DNA from: Bacteroidales bacterium
GTDB taxonomy: Bacteria > Bacteroidota > Bacteroidia > Bacteroidales > WCHB1-69
Length of the DNA stretch: 25,890 bases
Assembly: GCA_016290715.1 (NCBI GenBank)
Contig: JAEEUY010000127.1
Location: 1-25,890 of the forward strand
Direction: 5' to 3'
Under the pieces are notes generated by a model that was not told the DNA's origin, searched no databases, and saw only the letters and a program-made list of their open reading frames with translations. The position numbers and the translations under genes were made by a program. This document shows, piece by piece, positions 15,218 to 22,729 of the stretch. Each line of letters begins with the position of its first letter. Positions within the stretch are counted from its first letter, which is position 1.

Positions 15218-16500
15218 TATTCATTGGGAATTTTAGTGATCAATACTTTATCAATACGATTATGGTCAATATCCATAATTTCAAATTGATAACCTAACCA
15301 TTCAAAGTGGGCTCCTACTTGCGGCAAATGTTCAATATGCTCCAAAACAAAACCGGCCACTGTTGAATAATCAATTTCTTCAAAATCAATTTCAAAACCA
15401 TCAATCACATCCATCAGCACCTCAATAGGAGCATCTCCGTTTACCAAGACAGATTGATCATCGCGAACCACCATGTCGGGTTCTACAATTTCTTCTTCTT
15501 CAGGAATTTCTCCTACGATATTCTCCATTAAATCATGTAAAGTGACGATACCTTCAAAAGTCCCAAATTCGTCAACAATGATGCAAAAGTAGAATTGCTG
15601 CTTTCTCATTTCGTTAAGAATCTCTTGTGCATCAGCACTTTCCGGAAAAACAACAGGTTCATCAATAAGTTCTTTTAGCGAAACTTGTTGTTTTGAAAGT
15701 TTGGCAATAAGATACTCCTTAATATTGAGAATACCCACATAGTTATCAAGTTGTTTATCGCAAACAATAATTCTGCTATTCTTGAAATGAAGCAGTTTTT
15801 TGGCAAAGTCTGCTTCCGGCAGATTGATATCAATCCATTCTACTTCAGAACGATGGGTCATGATATGCTTAGCTTTTTTATCTGAAAAATAGAATAAATT
15901 TTCATGAATCTCATTTTGTTCTTCTTCAATCACCCCTTCTTGTGAGGCTGTTTTAATCATTGAGCGAAGCTCATCTTCTGTAAGATGAATTTCCGGCTCT
16001 TTGATACCCAATATCTTATTCGTAATTTGTGTGGAGAAAGAGAGTAATTTTACAATAGGGAAAAATATCTGACTGAAAAAGAAGATGATAGGAGCCACGC
16101 GAATGGCAGCTTTTTCAGGGTTGGACAGCGCCAACGACTTGGGTGTCAATTCGCCCCAAACAATAGAAAAAAAGGTAATAAGGGCAATGCCTATGATGCT
16201 TGCAAGAGCATACGAAGAGGCCGGACTTGCTCCTATAACCTCAAATAGCGGTGCCAGGTATTTGGCTAATTTTTCCCCTCCATAAAAACCGTTAACAATC
16301 CCAATTAAGGTAATCCCCACTTGTATCGCAGAAAGGAAATTCTCTGAATTATCAATTAATTTAAAGGCATACTGAACTCCTTTTTTATGCTTTTCACGAT
16401 ATCCTTCCAAACGTACTTTTTTAGAGGAGATAAGGGCTATTTCACTCAACGAGAAAAAAGCGTTAAGTAAAATGAGAAGTAAAATGATAATTATTTCCAA
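15217..16500 (-). CDS. HlyC/CorC (CNNM/DUF21) family transporter-like protein with CBS pair
   Basis: 427 residues: DUF21 (CNNM) membrane domain with about four helices (1-165, including NAFFSLSEIALISSKKVRLE and GITLIGIVNGFYGG), a CBS pair (about 212-270 and 275-333, with FCIIVDEFGTFEGIVTLHDL), and a C-terminal CorC_HlyC domain (about 345-425, with VNGDAPIEVLMD and GYQFEIMDID). The family is linked to Mg2+/Co2+ efflux or homeostasis; older labels such as hemolysin are historical. The frame opens with TTG at 16498-16500: no ATG or GTG lies between it and the upstream in-frame stop, and the domain requires this N-terminus, so TTG is the likely start. The gliding protein GldE has the same domain order, but its specific features are not evident here. 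15 nt separate it from the upstream small membrane gene. Confidence 0.92.
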   Translation of the reverse strand: MEIIIILLLILLNAFFSLSEIALISSKKVRLEGYREKHKKGVQYAFKLIDNSENFLSAIQVGITLIGIVNGFYGGEKLAKYLAPLFEVIGASPASSYALASIIGIALITFFSIVWGELTPKSLALSNPEKAAIRVAPIIFFFSQIFFPIVKLLSFSTQITNKILGIKEPEIHLTEDELRSMIKTASQEGVIEEEQNEIHENLFYFSDKKAKHIMTHRSEVEWIDINLPEADFAKKLLHFKNSRIIVCDKQLDNYVGILNIKEYLIAKLSKQQVSLKELIDEPVVFPESADAQEILNEMRKQQFYFCIIVDEFGTFEGIVTLHDLMENIVGEIPEEEEIVEPDMVVRDDQSVLVNGDAPIEVLMDVIDGFEIDFEEIDYSTVAGFVLEHIEHLPQVGAHFEWLGYQFEIMDIDHNRIDKVLITKIPNE

Positions 16501-16515
16501 AATATTGATTATTAA

Positions 16516-16821
16516 CTATTTATTATTAAATTCTATGATTTTTTTATTCTTTTTGATGTATAAGAAGTACAAAAAAAGATCGAATGCGACCAACAGCATA
16601 TTAAACACATACAAAAAAGTAACCCAGTCGGGGTTATACAAGATTTTATGAACAACCCCCATTACGTAGCCAAAAATGATAATGATCATAAACACGGGAC
16701 TTTTCCCGACCACCACTTTCGTACGCAATGCTTTAATAATGGAGATAGGCCAGCTACAAGCGAAAGAGAGCAGCATCAAAATTTCCCAAATACTAAAACC
16801 AATTTTTGTCATTTCGAACAT
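16516..16821 (-). CDS. Small three-helix membrane protein, PQ-loop/SemiSWEET-like
   Basis: 101 residues from the ATG at 16819-16821 (MFEMTKIGFSIWE). A farther TTG at 16839 is in frame but lies within a promoter-like box, so it is not used here; another ATG at 16812 is possible. Three membrane helices are predicted by eye. The segment SWPISIIKALRTKVVVGKSP between the first two recalls the PQ-loop repeat (P-Q/I-xx-K-xx-K-T-K/S-S/G-x-G-x-S) of SemiSWEET half-transporters, and length and helix count also fit. Transport function is inference from this resemblance. It is the first gene of the operon leading to corC/hlyC, tilS and the 160-residue membrane protein. Confidence 0.7.
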   Translation of the reverse strand: MFEMTKIGFSIWEILMLLSFACSWPISIIKALRTKVVVGKSPVFMIIIIFGYVMGVVHKILYNPDWVTFLYVFNMLLVAFDLFLYFLYIKKNKKIIEFNNK

Positions 16822-16836
16822 TTTGAAATCGAGGTG

Positions 16837-16844
16837 CAAAAGTA
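16837..16844 (-). promoter_or_regulatory. Candidate -7 box for the small-membrane-protein/corC/tilS operon
   Basis: TACTTTTG on the minus strand fits TAnnTTTG and overlaps a TTG that could otherwise be read as the gene start. Transcription from it would begin near 16830, which supports the ATG at 16821 or 16812. No TTG at ideal upstream spacing. Confidence 0.4.
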
Positions 16845-16869
16845 CTATTTTTTCACTTCATACGTTTCA

Positions 16870-16906
16870 TATATTTGTCATCTTTGACATTACAATGCAA
16901 AGTAAT
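16870..16906 (+). promoter_or_regulatory. Divergent promoter region with two inverted repeats upstream of trmO
   Basis: A TATATTTG -7-like box (16870-16877) faces trmO. Overlapping it is an inverted repeat, TGTCA-N4-TGACA (16876-16880 and 16885-16889), followed by a second, ATTAC-N8-GTAAT (16889-16893 and 16902-16906). Their placement between divergent genes suggests an operator, but no regulator can be named. Confidence 0.35.
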
Positions 16907-16915
16907 ATTTGAAGA

Positions 16916-17605
16916 ATGAAGGAAATAGTACCTATCGCACACATACGGAGCGATTTCCCGACCAAGTTTGGGATTCCGCGTCAAAGCGGATTAGCCCCGA
17001 ATGTGCGCTCAACCATCATTTTCGAACCAACGTTTCGGCAGGCTGAAGCACTGAGGGGACTGGAGAATTTTTCGCATATATGGCTCATTTGGGGATTCTC
17101 GGAAAACGAAAATGCCCCATGGTCGCCCACCGTGCGTCCTCCACGTTTGGGCGGGAATGTGAGAATGGGGGTCTTCGCCACCCGCTCCACTTTTCGTCCG
17201 AATGGTTTGGCCCTATCCTCCGTCCGTTTGCTATCTGTTGAGAAAACCCAAGAATATGGTTCTGTTTTGATAGTTACCGGAGCGGATTTAATGGATGGGA
17301 CCCCTATTTATGATATCAAACCATACTTAACAACCACCGATTGCCACCCTGAAGCCATGAATGGATTTGTTGAAAATACAGAAGACTACAGACTTCACGT
17401 GCAAATAGCCCCCGCGTTGTTGTCGGGTTGGAGTCGGGAAGAGGAGGAAAATCTTCGGGATATTTTGTCACAAGACCCCCGTCCTGCCTATCATCATGAT
17501 CCATCACGGATTTATGGCTTTGAATATGCCGGATGCGAAATTAAATTTCAAGTAACGAATCATCAGTTGGTGGTAAAACAAATAGATAAGAAATCAGAAA
17601 AATAG
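16916..17605 (+). CDS. trmO: tRNA (N6-threonylcarbamoyladenosine(37)-N6)-methyltransferase TrmO
   Basis: 229 residues, TsaA/YaeB (UPF0066) family. TrmO adds a methyl group to t6A37 of certain threonine tRNAs with S-adenosylmethionine, tuning codon reading. The N-terminal beta-barrel domain shows the family run: AHIRSDFPTKFGIPRQSGLA, then FSHIWLIWGF, RPPRLGGNVRMGVFATRSTF, RPNGLALSSVRLLSVE, and GADLMDGTPIYDIKPYL. A C-terminal part (about 140-229) with LSGWSREEEENLRDILSQDP and the RPAYHHDPSRIYGFEYAGCEI segment corresponds to the additional domain of the E. coli enzyme. ATG at 16916-16918. Transcribed divergently from the PQ-loop-like gene, apparently monocistronic. Confidence 0.95.
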   Translation: MKEIVPIAHIRSDFPTKFGIPRQSGLAPNVRSTIIFEPTFRQAEALRGLENFSHIWLIWGFSENENAPWSPTVRPPRLGGNVRMGVFATRSTFRPNGLALSSVRLLSVEKTQEYGSVLIVTGADLMDGTPIYDIKPYLTTTDCHPEAMNGFVENTEDYRLHVQIAPALLSGWSREEEENLRDILSQDPRPAYHHDPSRIYGFEYAGCEIKFQVTNHQLVVKQIDKKSEK

Positions 17606-17670
17606 AGCATTTATAGCCAATTTGCGTGAAATATTCGGGGGTATTGCCAATATAAAAAAAATCCAAACAA

Positions 17671-17704
17671 TTGACCAATTATTCATATTTTACTATTACC
17701 TTTG
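17671..17704 (+). promoter_or_regulatory. Candidate promoter of the pepD transcript
   Basis: TTG (17671-17673) and TACCTTTG (17697-17704) are separated by 23 bp, slightly longer than the usual 19-21 bp. Use of this box implies a leader of about 115 nt before the pepD ATG, in which I see no recognisable riboswitch or hairpin. Confidence 0.45.
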
Positions 17705-17828
17705 CACCCGCAACACGCATAAGAAATGCTTACAACATACCAAATGAGGATGAAAAATCCGGCAAACGAAGTGTGAGAATGAATATTTAGATTGCTAAAA
17801 AAAATAATTAATTTAAAATCAATATATT

Positions 17829-19283
17829 ATGAATAATGAAATTTTAAAATTACAACCTGAAAGAGTTTTTTATTTTTTTAATGAAATATGCAAAATCCCT
17901 CGTCCTTCAGGCAAAGAAGACAAGGTAGTGGCATGGTTGTTAAATCTTGCCAAAGAATGGAAATTGGAAGCTAAACGAGATGAGCGGGGAAATGTATTAA
18001 TAGCCAAACCGGCCACTCATGGAAAAGAGAACGTTACTCCCGTTATTTTACAGGGCCATGTGGATATGGTTTGTGAAAAGAATTCGGATAAAGTTTTTGA
18101 TTTTGAAAAAGACAGCATTGAACCTTATATTGACAATGGTTGGTTGAAAGCCAAGGGGACGACCTTGGGTGCCGATGATGGGATTGGTGTAGCCATGGCT
18201 TTAGCCATTTTGGAATCAAAAGAAATTGAACATGGGCCTATTGAGGCGTTGTTCACTGTTGACGAAGAGGTGGGAATGAGTGGTGCTTTTGCTTTACAGC
18301 CGAACTGGATGAACGGAAAAATGTTGTTGAATCTTGATTCGGAAGATGAGGGGGAATTTTTCATCGGTTGTGCCGGAGGAAAAGACACGACGGCCGTGGT
18401 GGATGTTGAGTATGAGGATGTGGCACCGGATAGTTTAGCATATAAAGTGTGTGTAAAAGGTTTAAAAGGCGGGCATTCGGGTGATGACATCAATAAAGGC
18501 TTGGGCAATGCCGTGAAAATTCTTACCCGTTTGTTATGGAATGCTTATCAGGAATACGACACGCGCATCGCGGATATGAACGCCGGCAATTTAAGAAATG
18601 CCATTGCGCGCGAAGGGATGGCGATTGTTACCATTCCTAAAACAGAAAAAGCAGGATTTGAAGAATATCTCACCAAGATGGATCACGTGCTGAAGAACGA
18701 ATTTCAAGTTACAGACCCCGAAGTGAAAGTTACTTTTGAACCAACGGATATGCCTAAAAAACTGTGGAGCGAGTTTACTGAAATTGATGTTCTAAACTCG
18801 TTGTATGTCTGTCCTCACGGAGTTTTTGCCATGTCGCAAACGATTCCCGGATTAGTGGAAACCTCAAGCAATTTGGCTTCCGTAAAGATGGACGGGGATA
18901 AAATCATCATTACCACCAGTCAGCGCAGTTCTTTGGAAAGCAAAAAGCAGGCGGCAGTGGATCGCGTTTCGGCTACTTTTTATATGATTGGTGCAGATGT
19001 TACGAGTGGCGACGGCTATCCCGGATGGGAACCCAACCCTAATTCCCAAGTGTTGAAAGATATGGTGGCTGCCTATAAAAAATTGTTCCATAAAGAACCG
19101 AAAGTTAAAGCCATCCATGCCGGTTTGGAATGCGGATTGATTTCGCAAAAATATCCCGATATGGACATGGTTTCCTATGGTCCGACTTTGCGCGGGGTTC
19201 ACTCTCCCGACGAAAAACTGGAAATAGAAACCGTTAAAATGTGTTGGGATCTTACAATTGAGTTCTTGAAAACAGTAAAGTAA
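17829..19283 (+). CDS. pepD: Aminoacyl-histidine dipeptidase (M20C peptidase PepD)
   Basis: 484 residues, essentially the length of E. coli PepD. This cytosolic dinuclear-zinc enzyme hydrolyses Xaa-His and other dipeptides. Predicted metal and catalytic residues fall 3 places before their E. coli counterparts: His77 in LQGHVDMV, Asp116 in LGADDGIGVAMA, Glu146-Glu147 in FTVDEEVGMSGAF, Asp170 in LLNLDSEDEGE, and the C-terminal His458 in LRGVHSPDEK. The inserted lid/dimerisation domain (VKGLKGGHSGDDINKG, then NLRNAIAREG) is also standard. ATG at 17829-17831 is preceded by an A/T-rich stretch without a Shine-Dalgarno sequence, common in this phylum. The following serine hydrolase starts 3 bp after its stop. 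Confidence 0.97.
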   Translation: MNNEILKLQPERVFYFFNEICKIPRPSGKEDKVVAWLLNLAKEWKLEAKRDERGNVLIAKPATHGKENVTPVILQGHVDMVCEKNSDKVFDFEKDSIEPYIDNGWLKAKGTTLGADDGIGVAMALAILESKEIEHGPIEALFTVDEEVGMSGAFALQPNWMNGKMLLNLDSEDEGEFFIGCAGGKDTTAVVDVEYEDVAPDSLAYKVCVKGLKGGHSGDDINKGLGNAVKILTRLLWNAYQEYDTRIADMNAGNLRNAIAREGMAIVTIPKTEKAGFEEYLTKMDHVLKNEFQVTDPEVKVTFEPTDMPKKLWSEFTEIDVLNSLYVCPHGVFAMSQTIPGLVETSSNLASVKMDGDKIIITTSQRSSLESKKQAAVDRVSATFYMIGADVTSGDGYPGWEPNPNSQVLKDMVAAYKKLFHKEPKVKAIHAGLECGLISQKYPDMDMVSYGPTLRGVHSPDEKLEIETVKMCWDLTIEFLKTVK

Positions 19284-19286
19284 CCA

Positions 19287-20447
19287 ATGAATAAGTTACT
19301 GTTTTTACTGCTCTGCTGGTTCCCCACCTTGCTGTTTTCACAAGTTTATCCCCATAATAAACCAGAAAAACCTCTGCAAACATTGTCTATTGCAGAGGTT
19401 AATGCTGTTTTTGACGATGCCAATAAGATCTATAAATCGCGGGATTTAAACAAATTGATAGATCAGGTCAGTGCGGTTTTAAATGGAGCCGTCTTAATTG
19501 CACAAGATGATATTATCCTCACTCAACGTTCAGCAGGATATAATAAAATGAATGTGAAACGTTCTGATAAACGCAACACAGATACCACCTGTTTTGAATT
19601 GGCATCCGTATCGAAACAGTTTACGGCAACGTGCATTTTGCAATTGATAGCGAGAGAAAAACTTTTTTTAGAGGATCAGTTAACGGATTTCTTCCCCAAC
19701 CTCCCCTATCCCAACATTACAATTCGCCACCTGCTGACCCATACGTCTGGCCTGCCCGAATTCTTTCATTTTGACCCCAAGTGGTATCAATATAATGGCC
19801 TGCTCAAAAATCGCGACGTGGTAAAAGCGCTGGAGGTGCATCGTCCGAAAATAGTGTTCAAACCGGGCGATCGCTTTAGTTATACGAATACAAACTATAT
19901 GCTTTTAGCTGCTATTGTTGAAAAAGTTTCCGGTCAATCGTTTGAGGAATATCTGAAGAAGAATATCTTTATCCCTGCCGGAATGAGGCATAGTTTCTGT
20001 GTTACACAGTTATCGCAAAAACGCCAGGAGGAGAGTATTGCTTCAGGTCATAAGAAAAAGGATGTTCCTCTTGCAATTGAGTTTGACGACGGCACGATGG
20101 GGGAAAAAGGAATTTATTCAACAGTGAGAGATTTGTTCGCATGGAAAAAAGCCTATTTCAATGAAGGGAGAATTTTGCCCAAAGAATGGGTGTTCGCAGC
20201 TTCACATCCTGAAAATCAGCTAAATGACGGAAATTACCCTTCCGAACTTTATGGTTATGGATTCCGTTTGGAAGAGAACCCTTCTTTTGGACGTTTGGTG
20301 TATCATGGGGGATTATGGCACGGATTCCAGCATCTTTACCTGTATTATCCTGAAAAGAATGTTTTTATGGTTTTTTTAAGCAACTATTGCAACGGAGCAC
20401 ACAGAGGGAAAAGCTCCGAAATATTGAAAATTCTTTGTGGAGTATAA
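19287..20447 (+). CDS. Exported serine hydrolase, class C beta-lactamase/DD-peptidase family
   Basis: 386 residues. A signal peptide is clear (MNKLLFLLLCWFPTLLFSQ, cleavage near residue 19, no lipobox Cys at the right place). Catalytic elements of the S12/class C fold are intact: SVSK with nucleophile Ser107 and Lys110, YTN with Tyr199 in RFSYTNTNYMLLAAI, and HGG at 340-342 in place of KTG. RHLLTHTSGLPEFF is the typical following motif. These periplasmic enzymes include esterases, D-aminopeptidases and DD-carboxypeptidases; the exact substrate cannot be read, and the label does not imply beta-lactam resistance. It begins 3 bp after pepD and so is almost certainly co-transcribed, pairing a periplasmic hydrolase with a cytosolic dipeptidase. 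Confidence 0.92.
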   Translation: MNKLLFLLLCWFPTLLFSQVYPHNKPEKPLQTLSIAEVNAVFDDANKIYKSRDLNKLIDQVSAVLNGAVLIAQDDIILTQRSAGYNKMNVKRSDKRNTDTTCFELASVSKQFTATCILQLIAREKLFLEDQLTDFFPNLPYPNITIRHLLTHTSGLPEFFHFDPKWYQYNGLLKNRDVVKALEVHRPKIVFKPGDRFSYTNTNYMLLAAIVEKVSGQSFEEYLKKNIFIPAGMRHSFCVTQLSQKRQEESIASGHKKKDVPLAIEFDDGTMGEKGIYSTVRDLFAWKKAYFNEGRILPKEWVFAASHPENQLNDGNYPSELYGYGFRLEENPSFGRLVYHGGLWHGFQHLYLYYPEKNVFMVFLSNYCNGAHRGKSSEILKILCGV

Positions 20448-20516
20448 ATCTTCAGGAATCGTTCTTTTCAGCAGATGATTTTTATGGAAGAAAATGAAAA
20501 TATAATTAAAGTTTTG

Positions 20517-20524
20517 TATCTTTG
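20517..20524 (+). promoter_or_regulatory. Candidate -7 box for the pyrH operon
   Basis: TATCTTTG matches TAnnTTTG exactly, 16 bp before the pyrH ATG, giving a leader of roughly 10 nt. No TTG lies at the canonical distance upstream. Confidence 0.45.
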
Positions 20525-20540
20525 CAGCCAATTTTGAACT

Positions 20541-21248
20541 ATGGAAATAAAACGCATTTTACTAAAATTGAGTGGAGAGTCGTTGATGGGGCAAGATGGT
20601 TACGGCATTAATTATGGTGCCGTAAAGCATTATGCTTCAGAAATTGCATCGGCGGTGAAGAAAAAGGTGCAGGTGGGGGTTGTTATTGGCGGTGGAAATA
20701 TATTCAGAGGGGTGAATGGCGCTTCCAAAGGGTTTGACCGCACCCAAGGGGATTATATGGGAATGCTGGCTACGGTTATCAACGCAATGGCCCTGCAAGG
20801 GGTGTTGGAAGAGATGCAAGTGAAAGCAAAGTTGATGACTTCGTTGGCGATAGAAGGGCTCGGAGAAAAAATCTATTATAAAAATGCCATTCGGTACTTG
20901 GAAGAGGGATATGTGGTTATCTTTGGCGGCGGCACCGGAAGTCCGTTTTTTACAACCGATTCGGGGGCTGCTTTGCGCGCTATCGAAATAAAAGCCGACC
21001 TGTTACTAAAGGGGACCCGCGTGGATGGTGTCTATTCTGCTGATCCTGAGAAAGATCCATCTGCCATAAAATACACCTCCATCACTTATGATGAAGCGTA
21101 TGCTAAAAATCTAAAAATCCTTGATTTAACAGCTTTTACTCTTTGTAAAGATAATCAAATGGCCCTTTACGTGTATGATGCAAATGTGGAAGGGAACCTC
21201 CTGAGGGTACTTAATGGTGAGCCAATAGGAACTTTATGCCGTAATTAA
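20541..21248 (+). CDS. pyrH: UMP kinase
   Basis: 235 residues, normal for bacterial UMP kinase. It phosphorylates UMP to UDP with ATP in pyrimidine nucleotide synthesis; the bacterial hexamer belongs to the amino-acid-kinase family. Motifs: RILLKLSGESLMG at the N-terminus, VVIGGGNIFRG, GMLATVINAMALQ, the IFGGGTGSPFFTTDSGAALRA loop split around GGTG, LLLKGTRVDGVYSADPEKDP and LTAFTLCKDN near the end. ATG at 20541-20543. Followed by a 2TM-domain gene and frr, an expanded form of the common pyrH-frr pairing. Confidence 0.97.
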   Translation: MEIKRILLKLSGESLMGQDGYGINYGAVKHYASEIASAVKKKVQVGVVIGGGNIFRGVNGASKGFDRTQGDYMGMLATVINAMALQGVLEEMQVKAKLMTSLAIEGLGEKIYYKNAIRYLEEGYVVIFGGGTGSPFFTTDSGAALRAIEIKADLLLKGTRVDGVYSADPEKDPSAIKYTSITYDEAYAKNLKILDLTAFTLCKDNQMALYVYDANVEGNLLRVLNGEPIGTLCRN

Positions 21249-21262
21249 ATTTGTATGGTAAA

Positions 21263-21607
21263 ATGGAAAACGAAAATACTGCACCTGAATTAATAGATAA
21301 AAAAGTTTACAAAAAGGCAAGTAAAAGAGTGGCTTTCAAGTTTCATTTGGCCATCTTTTTGTTGGCAATGCTGGTACTCTGGCTGGTTTACTCGTTTGTT
21401 TTCAAGAATTTTGAAGGTGCCGCACAACTATTAAAAGGGTTCATTTTTATTACTGCCTTGTGGACAGTGATTATTACTTTTCATTATATTTTTGTCTATA
21501 AATTAAACAACTCCCTGTTGGATAAGGAAATAAAGAAATTACAAGAAGAGATAGAGGAGAAGAAAATAAAATTAGAGGAATTACGAAACGAAAACCAAGA
21601 ACAATAG
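21263..21607 (+). CDS. 2TM domain-containing membrane protein
   Basis: 114 residues from the ATG at 21263-21265 (MENENTAPEL). A TTG at 21251 is in frame four codons earlier but is less likely, being only 2 nt after the pyrH stop. Residues about 15-75 match the 2TM domain: a basic amphipathic lead (KKVYKKASKRVAFKFHLAIF), two membrane helices with a short loop (LLAMLVLWLVYSFVF, then LKGFIFITALWTVIITFHYI), followed by a strongly charged coiled coil (LDKEIKKLQEEIEEKKIKLE). The 2TM family is known mostly at the N-terminus of Bacteroidetes regulators or as small stand-alone proteins; molecular function is not established. It lies between pyrH (14 bp gap) and frr (6 bp gap), so is co-transcribed with both. 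Confidence 0.82.
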   Translation: MENENTAPELIDKKVYKKASKRVAFKFHLAIFLLAMLVLWLVYSFVFKNFEGAAQLLKGFIFITALWTVIITFHYIFVYKLNNSLLDKEIKKLQEEIEEKKIKLEELRNENQEQ

Positions 21608-21613
21608 AATAAT

Positions 21614-22177
21614 ATGACAGAAGAGACAAAAAAATGCTTAGAGCAAGCAAAAGATAGCATGAATGCTGCAATTCAATTTTTTGATAAAGAATTGCAAAAA
21701 GTTCGTGCAGGGAAAGCCAATCCACAAATGTTGGAAGGATTAAAAGTGGATTACTACGGAAACCCTACTCCTATTGAGCAAGTTGGAAATATCAACACCC
21801 CCGATGCACGTCAAATTGTAATCCAACCATGGGAGAGAAATATGCTGCCTGTGATTGAAAAAGCAATTTTAGCTGCTAATTTGGGATTTACTCCCCAAAA
21901 TAACGGGGAATTTATCCGGATTATTGTTCCTTCTCTAACCGAAGAAAGAAGAAAAGAATTGGTGAAAAAGGTGAAACAAGAAACGGAACAAAACAAGGTA
22001 ACCATTAGAAATGTGCGCCGAACAGCCAACGAACAAGCAAAAAAAATGAAAGATAACGGCGTGCCGGAAGATGAAGTGAAAAAACTGGAGACAGATATTC
22101 AAAAAATGACCGATGATTTTATCACGAAAATTGATAAAATGGCCGAATTGAAAGAAAAAGAAATTATGACTGTTTAA
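21614..22177 (+). CDS. frr: Ribosome recycling factor
   Basis: 187 residues, typical RRF length. With EF-G it splits post-termination ribosomes into subunits. Motifs seen: LQKVRAGKANPQMLEGLKVD (tip of the triple-helix domain with the conserved VRAGKANP), YYGNPTPIEQVGNINTPDAR, IQPWERNMLPVIEKAI, IIVPSLTEERRKELVKKVKQ, and NVRRTANEQAKKMKDNGVPE. ATG at 21614-21616. A 30-bp AT-rich gap separates it from gcvH. Confidence 0.97.
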   Translation: MTEETKKCLEQAKDSMNAAIQFFDKELQKVRAGKANPQMLEGLKVDYYGNPTPIEQVGNINTPDARQIVIQPWERNMLPVIEKAILAANLGFTPQNNGEFIRIIVPSLTEERRKELVKKVKQETEQNKVTIRNVRRTANEQAKKMKDNGVPEDEVKKLETDIQKMTDDFITKIDKMAELKEKEIMTV

Positions 22178-22207
22178 TATTAATAATCAATTAAAAATCA
22201 AGAAATT

Positions 22208-22582
22208 ATGATTCCTGAAAATTTAAAGTACTCTAACGACCACGAATGGTTGAAAATAGACGGTGAATTTGCTTATGTTGGAATTACCCAATATGCCGCT
22301 GACCAATTAGGGGACATTGTTTTTGTTGATGTTACTACCGTTGGCGAAACTTTAGAAAAAAATGAAGTTTTCGGCTCAGTAGAAGCAGTAAAAACAGTTT
22401 CAGACTTGTTGCTCCCTATTGGCGGAGAAATTGTTGAGTTTAATGAAAAATTGGAAGCCAATCCAGAATTAATCAATTCTGATTGTTACGGAGAAGCTTG
22501 GATGATCAAAATCAAACCCACCAATATTGCAGAAACTGATGAGTTGTTGACGGCTGCACAATATGCGGATATGATTAAATAA
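22208..22582 (+). CDS. gcvH: Glycine cleavage system H protein
   Basis: 124 residues. GcvH is the lipoyl carrier of the glycine cleavage complex, shuttling the aminomethyl group between P-, T- and L-proteins; in some bacteria it also serves as a lipoate-relay platform. The lipoylation site is Lys62 in FGSVEAVKTVSDLLLP; other family blocks are SNDHEWLKIDGE at the start, GDIVFVDVTTVGE, INSDCYGEAWMIKIKP and LLTAAQYADMIK at the end. ATG at 22208-22210. The other gcv genes are not in this window. A strong terminator follows immediately. Confidence 0.97.
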   Translation: MIPENLKYSNDHEWLKIDGEFAYVGITQYAADQLGDIVFVDVTTVGETLEKNEVFGSVEAVKTVSDLLLPIGGEIVEFNEKLEANPELINSDCYGEAWMIKIKPTNIAETDELLTAAQYADMIK

Positions 22583-22603
22583 TACTGTTAATCAACATTA
22601 TAC

Positions 22604-22656
22604 AAGAAAGAGGAGCAGGAAATAGATATTATTTCTTTTCTCCTCTTTCTTTTTTT
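22604..22656 (+). terminator. Rho-independent terminator after gcvH
   Basis: A perfect 12-bp stem (22604-22615 with 22640-22651) encloses an inner 6-bp hairpin (GAAATA 22619-22624, TATTTC 22630-22635) and is followed by a T-run to 22656. It ends the pyrH-2TM-frr-gcvH transcript just before the next promoter. Confidence 0.88.
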
Positions 22657-22666
22657 GCAAAAATAC

Positions 22667-22696
22667 TTGTGTGTGCAAAATATTTTTGTAATTTTG
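22667..22696 (+). promoter_or_regulatory. Bacteroidetes-type promoter of the TonB-like gene
   Basis: TTG (22667-22669), 19 bp, TAATTTTG (22689-22696): an exact fit to the phylum's -33/-7 consensus with ideal spacing. It sits between the gcvH terminator and the ATG at 22730, giving a leader of about 28 nt. A TATTTTTG copy directly abuts it at 22681-22688. Confidence 0.72.
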
Positions 22697-22729
22697 CACG
22701 TTCATATAGAAATGTAAACTTTTTGTGTT

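Noticed and set aside
15217..16500. Calling the CorC/HlyC protein GldE because T9SS/gliding-type domains occur nearby
   Set aside because: The domain order is shared by both families and no GldE-specific feature or neighbouring gld gene is visible.
16822..16839. TTG start giving a longer PQ-loop-like protein
   Set aside because: The TTG belongs to a TACTTTTG promoter-like box, and ATG codons at 16821 and 16812 are better placed.
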